From assembly GCA_036266975.1 (NCBI GenBank), contig DATAWZ010000140.1:1-20514 (forward strand): 20,514 nt of DNA, in the 5' to 3' direction. The notes under the pieces are model-generated. The model was given only the letters and a program-made list of their open reading frames with translations, was not told where the DNA came from and made no database searches. Positions within the stretch are counted from its first letter, which is position 1, and every line of letters begins with the position of its first letter. Both the position numbers and the translations under genes were made by a program. The stretch comes from DATAWZ01 sp036266975. GTDB lineage: Bacteria > Actinomycetota > Thermoleophilia > Solirubrobacterales > Solirubrobacteraceae. This document shows, in pieces, positions 7,171-13,821 of the stretch.

Positions 7171-8079
7171 ATGAGCACCCAACCGGCTGTGGCACAAGAG
7201 CAATCACCGGCGCAGGTCGAGCCCGTCCCCTTCGGGCCCGGCGACCGGATGTGGGACGAGATGGGCGACGCGTTCGCCGTCTCGCTGTGGGGCGCGGCGT
7301 TCATGCTGCAGGCGATGCACCCGACGATCTCGGCGGCGGTCGACCACCACTCGGTCTTCCGCACCGATCCCCTCGGTCGCGCCGTGCGCTCGGCCGACTC
7401 GGTGATGCTGTGGGTCTACGGCGGCGCGGAGGCGATCGTCGAGGGCCGCCGGCTGCGCGAGCTGCACAAGCCGATCCGCGGGCGCGATCGCGACGGTACC
7501 CCCTACAGCGCGCTGAACCCCGAGGCCTACGCCTGGGTGCACGGCACCTCGTTCGTCACCACCGTGGCCACCTACCCGCTCATCCACGGGCGCGAGATGA
7601 CCGAGGCCGAGCAGGTCGACTACTACCGCGAGGTGCTCCAGCTCGGCGACATCCTGCAGATCCCCCGGCGGCTGATGCCGCCCGACCCGGCGGCCTACTG
7701 GGACTACTACCACGAGATGGTCGCCACGCGCCTTGCGCGCTCGATCGTCGCCGAGGACCTGCTGCGCTCGTTCGCCGCGCCGGACTTCTCGATCCTGCCC
7801 GGGCCCCTCGACCGGCTCGCCTGGCCGGGGAAGCGCGCGCTCGGCCACTTCCTGTACCTCTCGACGATCGGCGGGATGACCCCGGACGCCCGCGAGGTGC
7901 TCGGCGTGCGCTGGACCTCGCTGCACGACGCCCAGCTGCGCGCGTTCGCCGCGGCGGCGCGACCGGTGCACCGGCGCCTGCCCGAGCCGCTGCGCTACCT
8001 GCCGATCGCGCTGCACGCGCGCCGGCGCGCCCGCTCGATCGACGCGATCAAGCAGCGCTCCAGCACGTCGCTCGTCTGA
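7171..8079 (+). CDS. DUF2236 / MpaB-type oxygenase
   Basis: A 302-residue protein of the oxygenase MpaB (DUF2236) family. Members are haem-associated in studied cases such as latex-clearing protein, though most bacterial members are uncharacterised. Family features visible include LQAMHPTISAAVDHHSVF (about 45-62), followed by DPLGR, HKPIRG, and NPEAYAWVHGTSF (about 117-129), with conserved His residues suited to haem contact. The start is ATG 7171. An upstream in-frame GTG at 7153 lies inside the operator and before the predicted transcription start, so it is not used. Expression is probably controlled by the divergent TetR. The substrate is unknown; lipids or other hydrophobic compounds are a guess from the TetR pairing. 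Confidence 0.85.
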   Translation: MSTQPAVAQEQSPAQVEPVPFGPGDRMWDEMGDAFAVSLWGAAFMLQAMHPTISAAVDHHSVFRTDPLGRAVRSADSVMLWVYGGAEAIVEGRRLRELHKPIRGRDRDGTPYSALNPEAYAWVHGTSFVTTVATYPLIHGREMTEAEQVDYYREVLQLGDILQIPRRLMPPDPAAYWDYYHEMVATRLARSIVAEDLLRSFAAPDFSILPGPLDRLAWPGKRALGHFLYLSTIGGMTPDAREVLGVRWTSLHDAQLRAFAAAARPVHRRLPEPLRYLPIALHARRRARSIDAIKQRSSTSLV

Positions 8080-8098
8080 GCGCTGCGCACCTGCGAGA

Positions 8099-8114
8099 GT
8101 TCCCGGCCGGGGAC
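8099..8114 (+). terminator. Possible hairpin terminator after the DUF2236 gene
   Basis: GTTCCC-GGCC-GGGGAC folds into a six-pair stem with one G-T pair, 20 bases after the stop codon. There is no T tract, so only a weak or factor-assisted terminator is supported. The rest of the 8080-8180 gap shows nothing else convincing. Confidence 0.3.
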
Positions 8115-8180
8115 CTCGGGTGATCAGCTATCGGCGCGACCCAGTCAGGCATTAAGCCCAAGCGCGGCCGGGGTCGGCTG

Positions 8181-9971
8181 GTGCGACACCGGCCGCGCGC
8201 GGGCAAGCACGCCGACGCCGGCCACGACCTCGGGGTCCCCGGCGGCCTGGCCGCGCTGAGCCTGGACGCCCTCTCGAGCGTCGCCTACGGGCCGGAGGCG
8301 ATGGTCCTGGTGCTCGTCATGGCCGGCAGCGGCGGCCTGAAGTACGTCATCCCGCTCACGCTGGCCATCACCGCGATGCTCGCGATCCTGACGTTGTCCT
8401 ACTGCCAGGTGATCGCCGCGCACCCCGAGGGCGGCGGCTCCTACGCGGTGGGCAAGGCCAACCTCGGGCGCTGGCCGAGCCTGCTCGCCGCCGCCTCGCT
8501 GGTCGTCGACTACGTGCTCACCGTGGCCGTCAGCCTCACCGCCGGCGCGGCGAGCCTGGCCAGCGTCTTCCCCGGGCTCCAGCACGACCTGCTGCTGCTG
8601 TGCCTGCTCGCCCTGGCCGTCCTGACCGCGGTGAACATGTTCGGGATCACCGAGTCGGCCAAGCTGCTGATGGCGCCGACGTGCATCTTCGTGGTCTCGG
8701 TCCTCGCGGTGATCGTGGTCGACCCGTTCCACTCCCACCCCAAGGCGATGATCGGCCACTCCCTCGGGCCGCTGCACCCGGTCACCGCGCTGGGGGTCAT
8801 CCTCGTCCTGAAGGCGTTCGCGGCGGGCTGCTCGGCGGTCACCGGCGTGGAGGCGATCGCCAACGGCGTGCCCGCCTTCCGCAAGCCGCGCGTGCGCACC
8901 GCCCAGCGCACCGAGCTCTCGCTGGGGGCGCTGCTGGCCATCATGCTCGTGGGGCTGGCGATCCTCATCAAGGTCCACCACGTCGTCCCGCGCGGGGGCG
9001 TGACGATCCTCGCCCAGCTCACCGCCGGCGCCTTCGGCAAGGGCTGGGCCTTCTACGTCTCCAACCTGGCGGTGACCGCGGTGCTCGGCCTGGCCGCCAA
9101 CACGAGCTTCGGCGGCCTGCCGGTGCTCATGAGCCTGCTCGCCAAGGACCACCGGATGCCGCATCTGTTCTACCTGCGCGCCGAGCGGCCGGTCTACCGC
9201 ACCGGGGTCGTGGCGCTGGCGATCGCCTCGGCGCTGCTGCTGGTCGCGGTCGACGCCGACACCAACCGGCTGATCCCGATGTTCACGATCGGGGTGTTCA
9301 TCGGCTTCACGATCAGCCAGGTCGGCCTGGTCCGCCACTGGCTCAAGGATCGACCCTCGCGCTGGCGTACGCGGGTCGCGCTCAACGGCGTCGGCGCCTG
9401 CGTCACCGGCCTGGCCGTGATCATCTTCTTGAGCAGCAAGTTCCTGGAGGGCGCGTGGGTGGTCACGATCGCCATCCCCGCGCTGATCTTCACGTTCGCT
9501 CGCATCGAGCGCTACTACAGGAACGTCGCGCACGAGCTCAAGCTCGGCTTCACCCCCCCGCCGCCGCGCGGGCGCGAGAGCGTGGTGATCGTGCCAACCT
9601 CGACGGTCAACCTGCTCACGCAGAAGGCGGTCAGCGCCGCGCTCTCGCTCGGCGGGACGGTCCTCGCGCTCGCGGTGGCCGGCGACGAGGAGGAGCGCGA
9701 GGCGGTCACGCGCGACTGGAACCAGTGGGCGTGCGGGATCCCGATCGAGGTGATCGTCGACCCGCAGCGCTCGCTGATCCGCAGCGTGGTGCGCTACGTG
9801 GAGTCAGCGCCCGACGGCGACGTGCAGTACACGGTGCTGATCCCGGAGATCCTGCCCAGCAAGCGCCGCCACGAGATCCTGCACAACCAGCGCGGGCGGC
9901 TGCTGGAGAGCGTCCTGAAGGCGCGCACGAGCGTGGTCGTGGCGATCCTGCCCTTCCACATTCACGACTGA
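8181..9971 (+). CDS. kimA: KimA-type potassium/proton symporter (APC superfamily)
   Basis: A 596-residue protein with about 12 membrane helices and a cytoplasmic C-terminal alpha/beta domain (about 460-596), the same architecture and length as Bacillus KimA (YdaO). Shared stretches include LSLDALSSVAYGPEA (26-40), the segment around HPEGGGSYAVGKANLG, VDYVLTVAVS, LKAFAAGCSAVTGVEAIANG (about 209-228), the LAANTSFGGLP helix, and the ending VVAILPFHIHD. KimA imports K+ with protons, and c-di-AMP inhibits it through the C-terminal domain in Firmicutes. The only usable start is GTG 8181, with no good ribosome-binding site. The end overlaps the convergent VOC gene by ten bases. Family assignment is strong; c-di-AMP control here is inferred. 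Confidence 0.88.
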   Translation: MRHRPRAGKHADAGHDLGVPGGLAALSLDALSSVAYGPEAMVLVLVMAGSGGLKYVIPLTLAITAMLAILTLSYCQVIAAHPEGGGSYAVGKANLGRWPSLLAAASLVVDYVLTVAVSLTAGAASLASVFPGLQHDLLLLCLLALAVLTAVNMFGITESAKLLMAPTCIFVVSVLAVIVVDPFHSHPKAMIGHSLGPLHPVTALGVILVLKAFAAGCSAVTGVEAIANGVPAFRKPRVRTAQRTELSLGALLAIMLVGLAILIKVHHVVPRGGVTILAQLTAGAFGKGWAFYVSNLAVTAVLGLAANTSFGGLPVLMSLLAKDHRMPHLFYLRAERPVYRTGVVALAIASALLLVAVDADTNRLIPMFTIGVFIGFTISQVGLVRHWLKDRPSRWRTRVALNGVGACVTGLAVIIFLSSKFLEGAWVVTIAIPALIFTFARIERYYRNVAHELKLGFTPPPPRGRESVVIVPTSTVNLLTQKAVSAALSLGGTVLALAVAGDEEEREAVTRDWNQWACGIPIEVIVDPQRSLIRSVVRYVESAPDGDVQYTVLIPEILPSKRRHEILHNQRGRLLESVLKARTSVVVAILPFHIHD

Positions 9972-10732
9972 GGCGGCGCGATCCGCGCGGCCACCATCCA
10001 CTCGTGGCCGTAGGGGTCGCGTAGACGCCCGCCGCGCTCGCCGTAGTCGTGGTCGGCGAGCGGGTACAGGATCTCCGCGCCGGCGGCCACCGCCCGATCC
10101 CAGGCCGCGTCGACGTCGTGCCAGTAGGTGGCCAGGAGCATGCAGAACCCGCCCTCGCCCTCGCTGACGAACACGATCGAGTTGCCGATGCGCACCTCGG
10201 CGTGGACGAGCGTGCCGTCGGGCAGGAAGTAACGCTCGCCGACCTGCACCGCGTCGAAAGCGCGCGTGTAGAAGTCGATCGCGCCGGCGCCGTCGCCGAC
10301 CGTGATCCGCGGCGTCACCGTGCCCACGTGGGCGGGCACCGGACTGACGTCGGGCCCGTCCGCGGCCAGGCCGGGCTGTTGGTAGAGCCCGAGCAGGTTG
10401 CCGGCGGGGTCGCGGAAGTGGGCGAAGCGCTCGCTCGCGTGCGGGTCGACCGGTTGCTCGATCGTCCCGCCGGCGGCGATCACCGCCTCGCTCGCCGCCT
10501 GCGCGTCGGCGACCATGACGTAGACGAGCATTCCGGGGTCCGCGGCCGCCGAGCGGCCGGTCACCCACCGGCCGCTGACCTCGCCGACCGCGTCGTCGAA
10601 GGCGACCGAGCCGTCCTCGCGGCGGCGCACGCGCCAGGCCAGCGCGCGCTCGTAGAACGCGGCCGAGTGCTCGACGTCGAGCGCCGGCAGCATCAGGTAG
10701 CAGATCTTTCCGTGTCCGAGTGTGGGAGGCAT
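9962..10732 (-). CDS. Two-domain VOC (glyoxalase/bleomycin-resistance fold) protein
   Basis: A protein of about 256 residues with two vicinal-oxygen-chelate domains. The first spans about 8-122 (start ICYLMLPALDVEHSAAFYE, end FRDPAGNLLGLYQQ). The second spans about 135-250 (start RITVGDGAGAIDFYTRAF, end DPYGHEWMVAAR). Such proteins bind metals and small molecules as dioxygenases, isomerases, lyases or drug-binding proteins; the reaction here cannot be told. ATG 10732 is preferred; GTG 10747 would add five residues. It is the last gene of the minus-strand run, 21 bases after the TetR stop, and overlaps kimA tail to tail. TACACT (10744 to 10739) lies six bases before ATG 10732 and could serve as an internal leaderless -10. 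Confidence 0.85.
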   Translation of the reverse strand: MPPTLGHGKICYLMLPALDVEHSAAFYERALAWRVRRREDGSVAFDDAVGEVSGRWVTGRSAAADPGMLVYVMVADAQAASEAVIAAGGTIEQPVDPHASERFAHFRDPAGNLLGLYQQPGLAADGPDVSPVPAHVGTVTPRITVGDGAGAIDFYTRAFDAVQVGERYFLPDGTLVHAEVRIGNSIVFVSEGEGGFCMLLATYWHDVDAAWDRAVAAGAEILYPLADHDYGERGGRLRDPYGHEWMVAARIAPPQS

Positions 10733-10739
10733 GGAGATA

Positions 10740-10747
10740 GTGTACAC
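10740..10747. promoter_or_regulatory. Short palindrome between TetR and VOC genes
   Basis: GTGTACAC is a perfect 8-base palindrome between the TetR stop codon and the VOC start. It lies within an AT-rich patch (about 10736-10756) in a GC-rich window and overlaps the candidate TACACT -10. It could be an operator, but eight bases is short. Confidence 0.3.
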
Positions 10748-10753
10748 GTATAG

Positions 10754-11392
10754 TTACTCGAGCAACCGGTCCACCAGCGCGGCGATGTCGGCCCGGTAGG
10801 TGTCGCGCCCGTGCGCCGCGCGCCACCCGGCGGCGGCCGCGGCGAGCGTGGGAAAGCGCTCGGGGTCCGGCGCGCCGCGCAGCTGCTCCTGCACGCTCGG
10901 CGCGGCGAGCCCGGCGCGCACGAGCAGGGCGCCGAGGGTGAACTGCCAGCACAGGCGGTAGGCGAGCACCGCGTCCTGCAGCTCCAGGCCGGCCGCGCGG
11001 AAGGCGGCGTGGATCGCCTCGACGGCCCACAGCACCGACGGCGCCATCAGGCGACGTCGCGCGAGCACCTCGGGTAGCCACGAGTGCTCGGCGAGCGCCT
11101 CGTAGAGCAGCACCCACAGCACCAGGAGCCGCTCCCGGGGGTCGTCCGGCAGCGTCGGCCGGGGCAGCCGCTGGGCGAGCCGGTCCACGAGCGCGAGCAG
11201 CAGATCGTCCTTGTCGCCCACGTGCCGGTAGAGGGCCATCGGCGAGACCCCGAGCGCCTCGGCCACGGCCCGGATCGTCACCGCACCGGCGCCCTCGCGG
11301 TCCAGCAGCTCCTCGGCGGCGTCGAGGACGAGCTCGCGCGTGAGCCGGGCCGGGCGCCCGGGCCCGCGCCCCGACCCGCCCGGTTCGCTCAC
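10754..11392 (-). CDS. TetR-family transcriptional regulator
   Basis: A 212-residue regulator. The helix-turn-helix region reads ELVLDAAEELLDREGAGAVT, then IRAVAEALGVSPMALYRHVG and DKDDLLLALVD (about residues 18-68). The C-terminal part resembles TetR_C-type ligand domains. The start is GTG 11392, overlapping the TGA of the upstream gene as GTGA; a longer frame to 11668 only overlaps that gene. Being inside the operon, it may control the run or just the VOC gene after it. GTGTACAC (10740-10747) just after its stop is a candidate binding site. Confidence 0.9.
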   Translation of the reverse strand: MSEPGGSGRGPGRPARLTRELVLDAAEELLDREGAGAVTIRAVAEALGVSPMALYRHVGDKDDLLLALVDRLAQRLPRPTLPDDPRERLLVLWVLLYEALAEHSWLPEVLARRRLMAPSVLWAVEAIHAAFRAAGLELQDAVLAYRLCWQFTLGALLVRAGLAAPSVQEQLRGAPDPERFPTLAAAAAGWRAAHGRDTYRADIAALVDRLLE

Positions 11393-11910
11393 CCAGCCTC
11401 GATGTCCAGGATCGCCCGGTAGAGGTCGAGCGAGGTCTCGGCGACCTGGCACACGACCGCCTCCTCGCCGGGGCCGACCGGGACGACCGGGAGCGAGACG
11501 ACGCCCTGGCGGCTGACGTTGGCCAGCTCGCGCTCGACCTGCCGGGCGGCGCCCCGCCAGCCGGGCGGGCGCCCGGCCCGGGCCACCGCGGCGCCGTCGT
11601 CGCTGACCGAGATGCGCAGCCCGCGCCGCAGGACGCGCACCCGCACGGGGTCCCGCGGCCGATAGCACAGGCCGCTGTCGACCGTGCGCTCACGGCGGGG
11701 CGGGGCCTCCTCGCGCAGCGCCGCCTCGAGGGCCTCCCAGCTGGCAAAGCCTCGCTCGGAGGCGATGACGCGACGGGCGTCGGCGAGCGCGAAGCGCGCG
11801 TCCCCCTGCGGGCCCAGCGCGGCCCGCACCCGCGCACACGCGTCCGGGTCGCCGCCGGCCACCCGACGCACCAGCCGCTCGGCCCCTCTGCGATGGTGCT
11901 CGAGATTCAT
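11389..11910 (-). CDS. Two-module protein of unknown function
   Basis: A 173-residue protein. The N-terminal third (LADARRVIASERGFASWEAL, about 40-59) matches the short motif often found at the start of ankyrin-repeat and related actinobacterial proteins, but no ankyrin repeats follow. The C-terminal part (about 75-173) begins with YRPRDPVRVRVLRRGLRISV, then SDDGAAVARAG, and ends in a helix VAETSLDLYRAIL. This layout is reminiscent of DUF1828-like domains, though I am unsure. It starts seven bases after the phosphotransferase-like pseudogene and overlaps the TetR gene by four bases, suggesting a shared transcript. Function unknown. Confidence 0.75.
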   Translation of the reverse strand: MNLEHHRRGAERLVRRVAGGDPDACARVRAALGPQGDARFALADARRVIASERGFASWEALEAALREEAPPRRERTVDSGLCYRPRDPVRVRVLRRGLRISVSDDGAAVARAGRPPGWRGAARQVERELANVSRQGVVSLPVVPVGPGEEAVVCQVAETSLDLYRAILDIEAG

Positions 11911-11917
11911 CGGGCCC

Positions 11918-12567
11918 TCAGCGATCAGCGTACCGCTCCCGCACGAGCCGAAGGTGATGCTCGGCGTGCCAGCGCATCTGCGGAAAGCGGGCGCCGAGCC
12001 AGCACCACGTCGCGACGCGGGCGCTGTTGAGCCCGCGCAGCAGCGCGAGCAGGTCCTCGTCGACCGAGGCGAACGCGCACACGGCATCCTCGTCCAGGAA
12101 CGCGAGGTCCCACTCGAGCGGGCCCTCGCACGCGCTCTCGAAGTCGATCCAGCGCGGCCCCTGCGCGGTGAGCGGCAGGTTGCCGCCATGGGGCTCGCCG
12201 TGCAGCGCCCGCGCGGGTCCGAGATCGCGCCCGGCCAGCTCGCCGAGCAGCTGCTCGTAGGCCCGCCGCAGGCAGGCGCGGTCGTCGGCCCCAAGCGCGG
12301 CCAGGGCTCGGTCGTCGCCAAGCGTGCGCCGCGCGCGCTCCAGCGCCACCCGGAAGCTCGGTAGGGCGACATGGACGTGCGCGAGCGCTCCGCGTCCTGC
12401 GCGGCCGCAAGGAAGTGCTCGCGTGCCAGGTCGGCGTCCGCGCTCGCCCGCGTGCAGACCTTCGCGATCACCGGCTGCGGGCGCAGCCACAGGACCGTGT
12501 GGTTGGTCTCCTGCACGAGTCGCGGCTCGTCGGCGACGCGCAGGCCGTGGCTCCGCGCCACCCTCAC
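11918..12567 (-). pseudogene. Broken aminoglycoside-phosphotransferase (APH)-like gene
   Basis: Two frames must be joined. The first, from GTG 12567, gives an APH-type N-lobe with LVQETNHTVLWLRP and VIAKVCTR (the Lys that would contact ATP), ending near DLAREHFLAAAQD. The second, from about 12395 to the TGA at 11918, gives LPSFRVALERARRTL, the catalytic HGEPHGGNLPL, then WIDFESACEGPLEWDLAFL, the usual APH loop. Relatives carry roughly 50 more residues between these parts (hinge and start of the C-lobe), so an internal deletion with a frameshift near 12380-12410 is likely. A single sequencing error would not explain the missing segment. It sits 10 bases after the serine hydrolase stop and was probably part of that operon. 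Confidence 0.7.
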
Positions 12568-12577
12568 CGCGGCTTGT

Positions 12578-13726
12578 TCAGCGGGTCGCGGCGTGGGCGG
12601 CGGCCTGGACGTCGTCGTGGATCGCCGGCGGCACCGGCGAGTCCCACATCCGCTGGGTGAGCACGACCATCACCGTCTCGCGCGCGGGGTCCACGCGCCA
12701 CGAGCAGCCGAAGCCGCCGTCCCAGCCGTAGGAGCCGTCCTCGTGCACGGCCTGGCCGTAGGACCAGCCCATGTGTTCGAAGAAGCCGCGCCCGAGGCCG
12801 CCATGCGCCTTCTGCTCGTCGGTGAGCTGATCGGTCGCCATCGCCCGGGCGCTCTGCGGCGAGAGCACCGGAGCCCCGCCGCGCAGCAGCATGCGCCCGA
12901 AGGCGAGCAGGTCATCGACGGTCGAGACCAGGCCGGCCGCGCCGTCGGGGAACGGCGGCGGGCCGCTCCAGATCCCGCTCGGCTCGTCCCAGACGACCAT
13001 GCCCTGGCGGCTGGGCCGGTAGGCGGTGGCCAGGCGGTCGGTGTCGGTCGCCCAGAACGCGGTGTCCCTCATCCCCAGCGGCTCGAACAGGCGCGTGCGC
13101 AGCACCTCGGCGAGCGGCTGCCCGGCCGCCCGCGCGAGCAGCACGCCGAGCACCGACGCGCCCGTGTTGTAGAGCCAGCGCTCGCCGGGCTGGGCGATCA
13201 GCGGCAGCGAGCCCAGGCCGGCGATCCACGTGTCCGGGTCGGGCTGGATGCTGGGGTCGGGCGCATCGAGCGTCGCCAGGCGCAGCTCGCTGGAAGCGCG
13301 CACGATCGGCCACGGCGTGGCGGCCATGAACATCTCCACCGCCATCCCGAAGCCGAAGGTGAACGTGAGCAGGTCGCGCACGGTGACCGCGCGCTGCGCC
13401 GGCACGGTGTCCTCCAGCGGCCCGTCCATGCGCCGGAGCACGCGCCGGTCGGCGAGCTCGGGCAGCAGCCGCTGCACCGGCTCCTCGAGCCCGAGCAGCC
13501 CCTCGTCGACCAGGGCGAGCGTCGCCGCCGCGGTGATCGGCTTGCTCGTCGAGGCGATCCGAAAGAGCGAGTCTCGCCGCACCGGCGCTCCCCCCACCGA
13601 CAGCGTGCCGGCGGCCTGGACATGGACCTCCTCGCCGTGGGCGACGAGCGCCACCGCGCCGGGGATCTTCTCGTCGCCGACGTGGGGCTCGATCGCGGCG
13701 CGCAGGGCCGCCTGCATGCGCTGCAT
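12578..13726 (-). CDS. Serine hydrolase of the beta-lactamase (class C / esterase) family
   Basis: A 382-residue protein of the beta-lactamase-like serine hydrolase group, which includes esterases and D-aminopeptidases. The nucleophile motif STSK is at 59-62 (IASTSKPITA), the second motif YNT at 186-188 (WLYNTGAS), and the third-motif region is YGWDGGFG (333-340), where true class C enzymes have K-T-G. An esterase or peptidase is therefore likelier than antibiotic hydrolysis. No signal peptide is visible, so it is probably cytoplasmic. The start is ATG 13726 or 13717; an upstream extension to 13810 lies in the divergent promoter gap and is Cys/Arg/Pro-rich. It is the first gene of the minus-strand run. 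Confidence 0.88.
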   Translation of the reverse strand: MQRMQAALRAAIEPHVGDEKIPGAVALVAHGEEVHVQAAGTLSVGGAPVRRDSLFRIASTSKPITAAATLALVDEGLLGLEEPVQRLLPELADRRVLRRMDGPLEDTVPAQRAVTVRDLLTFTFGFGMAVEMFMAATPWPIVRASSELRLATLDAPDPSIQPDPDTWIAGLGSLPLIAQPGERWLYNTGASVLGVLLARAAGQPLAEVLRTRLFEPLGMRDTAFWATDTDRLATAYRPSRQGMVVWDEPSGIWSGPPPFPDGAAGLVSTVDDLLAFGRMLLRGGAPVLSPQSARAMATDQLTDEQKAHGGLGRGFFEHMGWSYGQAVHEDGSYGWDGGFGCSWRVDPARETVMVVLTQRMWDSPVPPAIHDDVQAAAHAATR

Positions 13727-13821
13727 CTTCGCAGGCGCCGCCCTTGGTGGACCGCGTGCTGCGGACCCGGCCCCGGCCTCCGGACCCTTTTCCCAACATT
13801 TCCGGCACACTTGCTCGCCTG
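13727..13821. promoter_or_regulatory. Divergent promoter gap
   Basis: This 95-base gap separates the serine hydrolase and carboxyltransferase genes, which run in opposite directions, and must hold both promoters. An AT-richer patch (CTTTTCCCAACATTTCC, about 13787-13803) is the obvious candidate. I could not identify convincing paired -35 and -10 elements. Confidence 0.4.

Noticed and set aside
8080..8180. ydaO (c-di-AMP) riboswitch before kimA
   Set aside because: The gap is only 101 bases, and the conserved ydaO core could not be aligned. Only a short hairpin is present.
13727..13810. N-terminal extension MCRKCWEKG of the serine hydrolase
   Set aside because: It lies in the divergent promoter gap and does not resemble the family. 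ATG 13726 gives a normal N-terminus.
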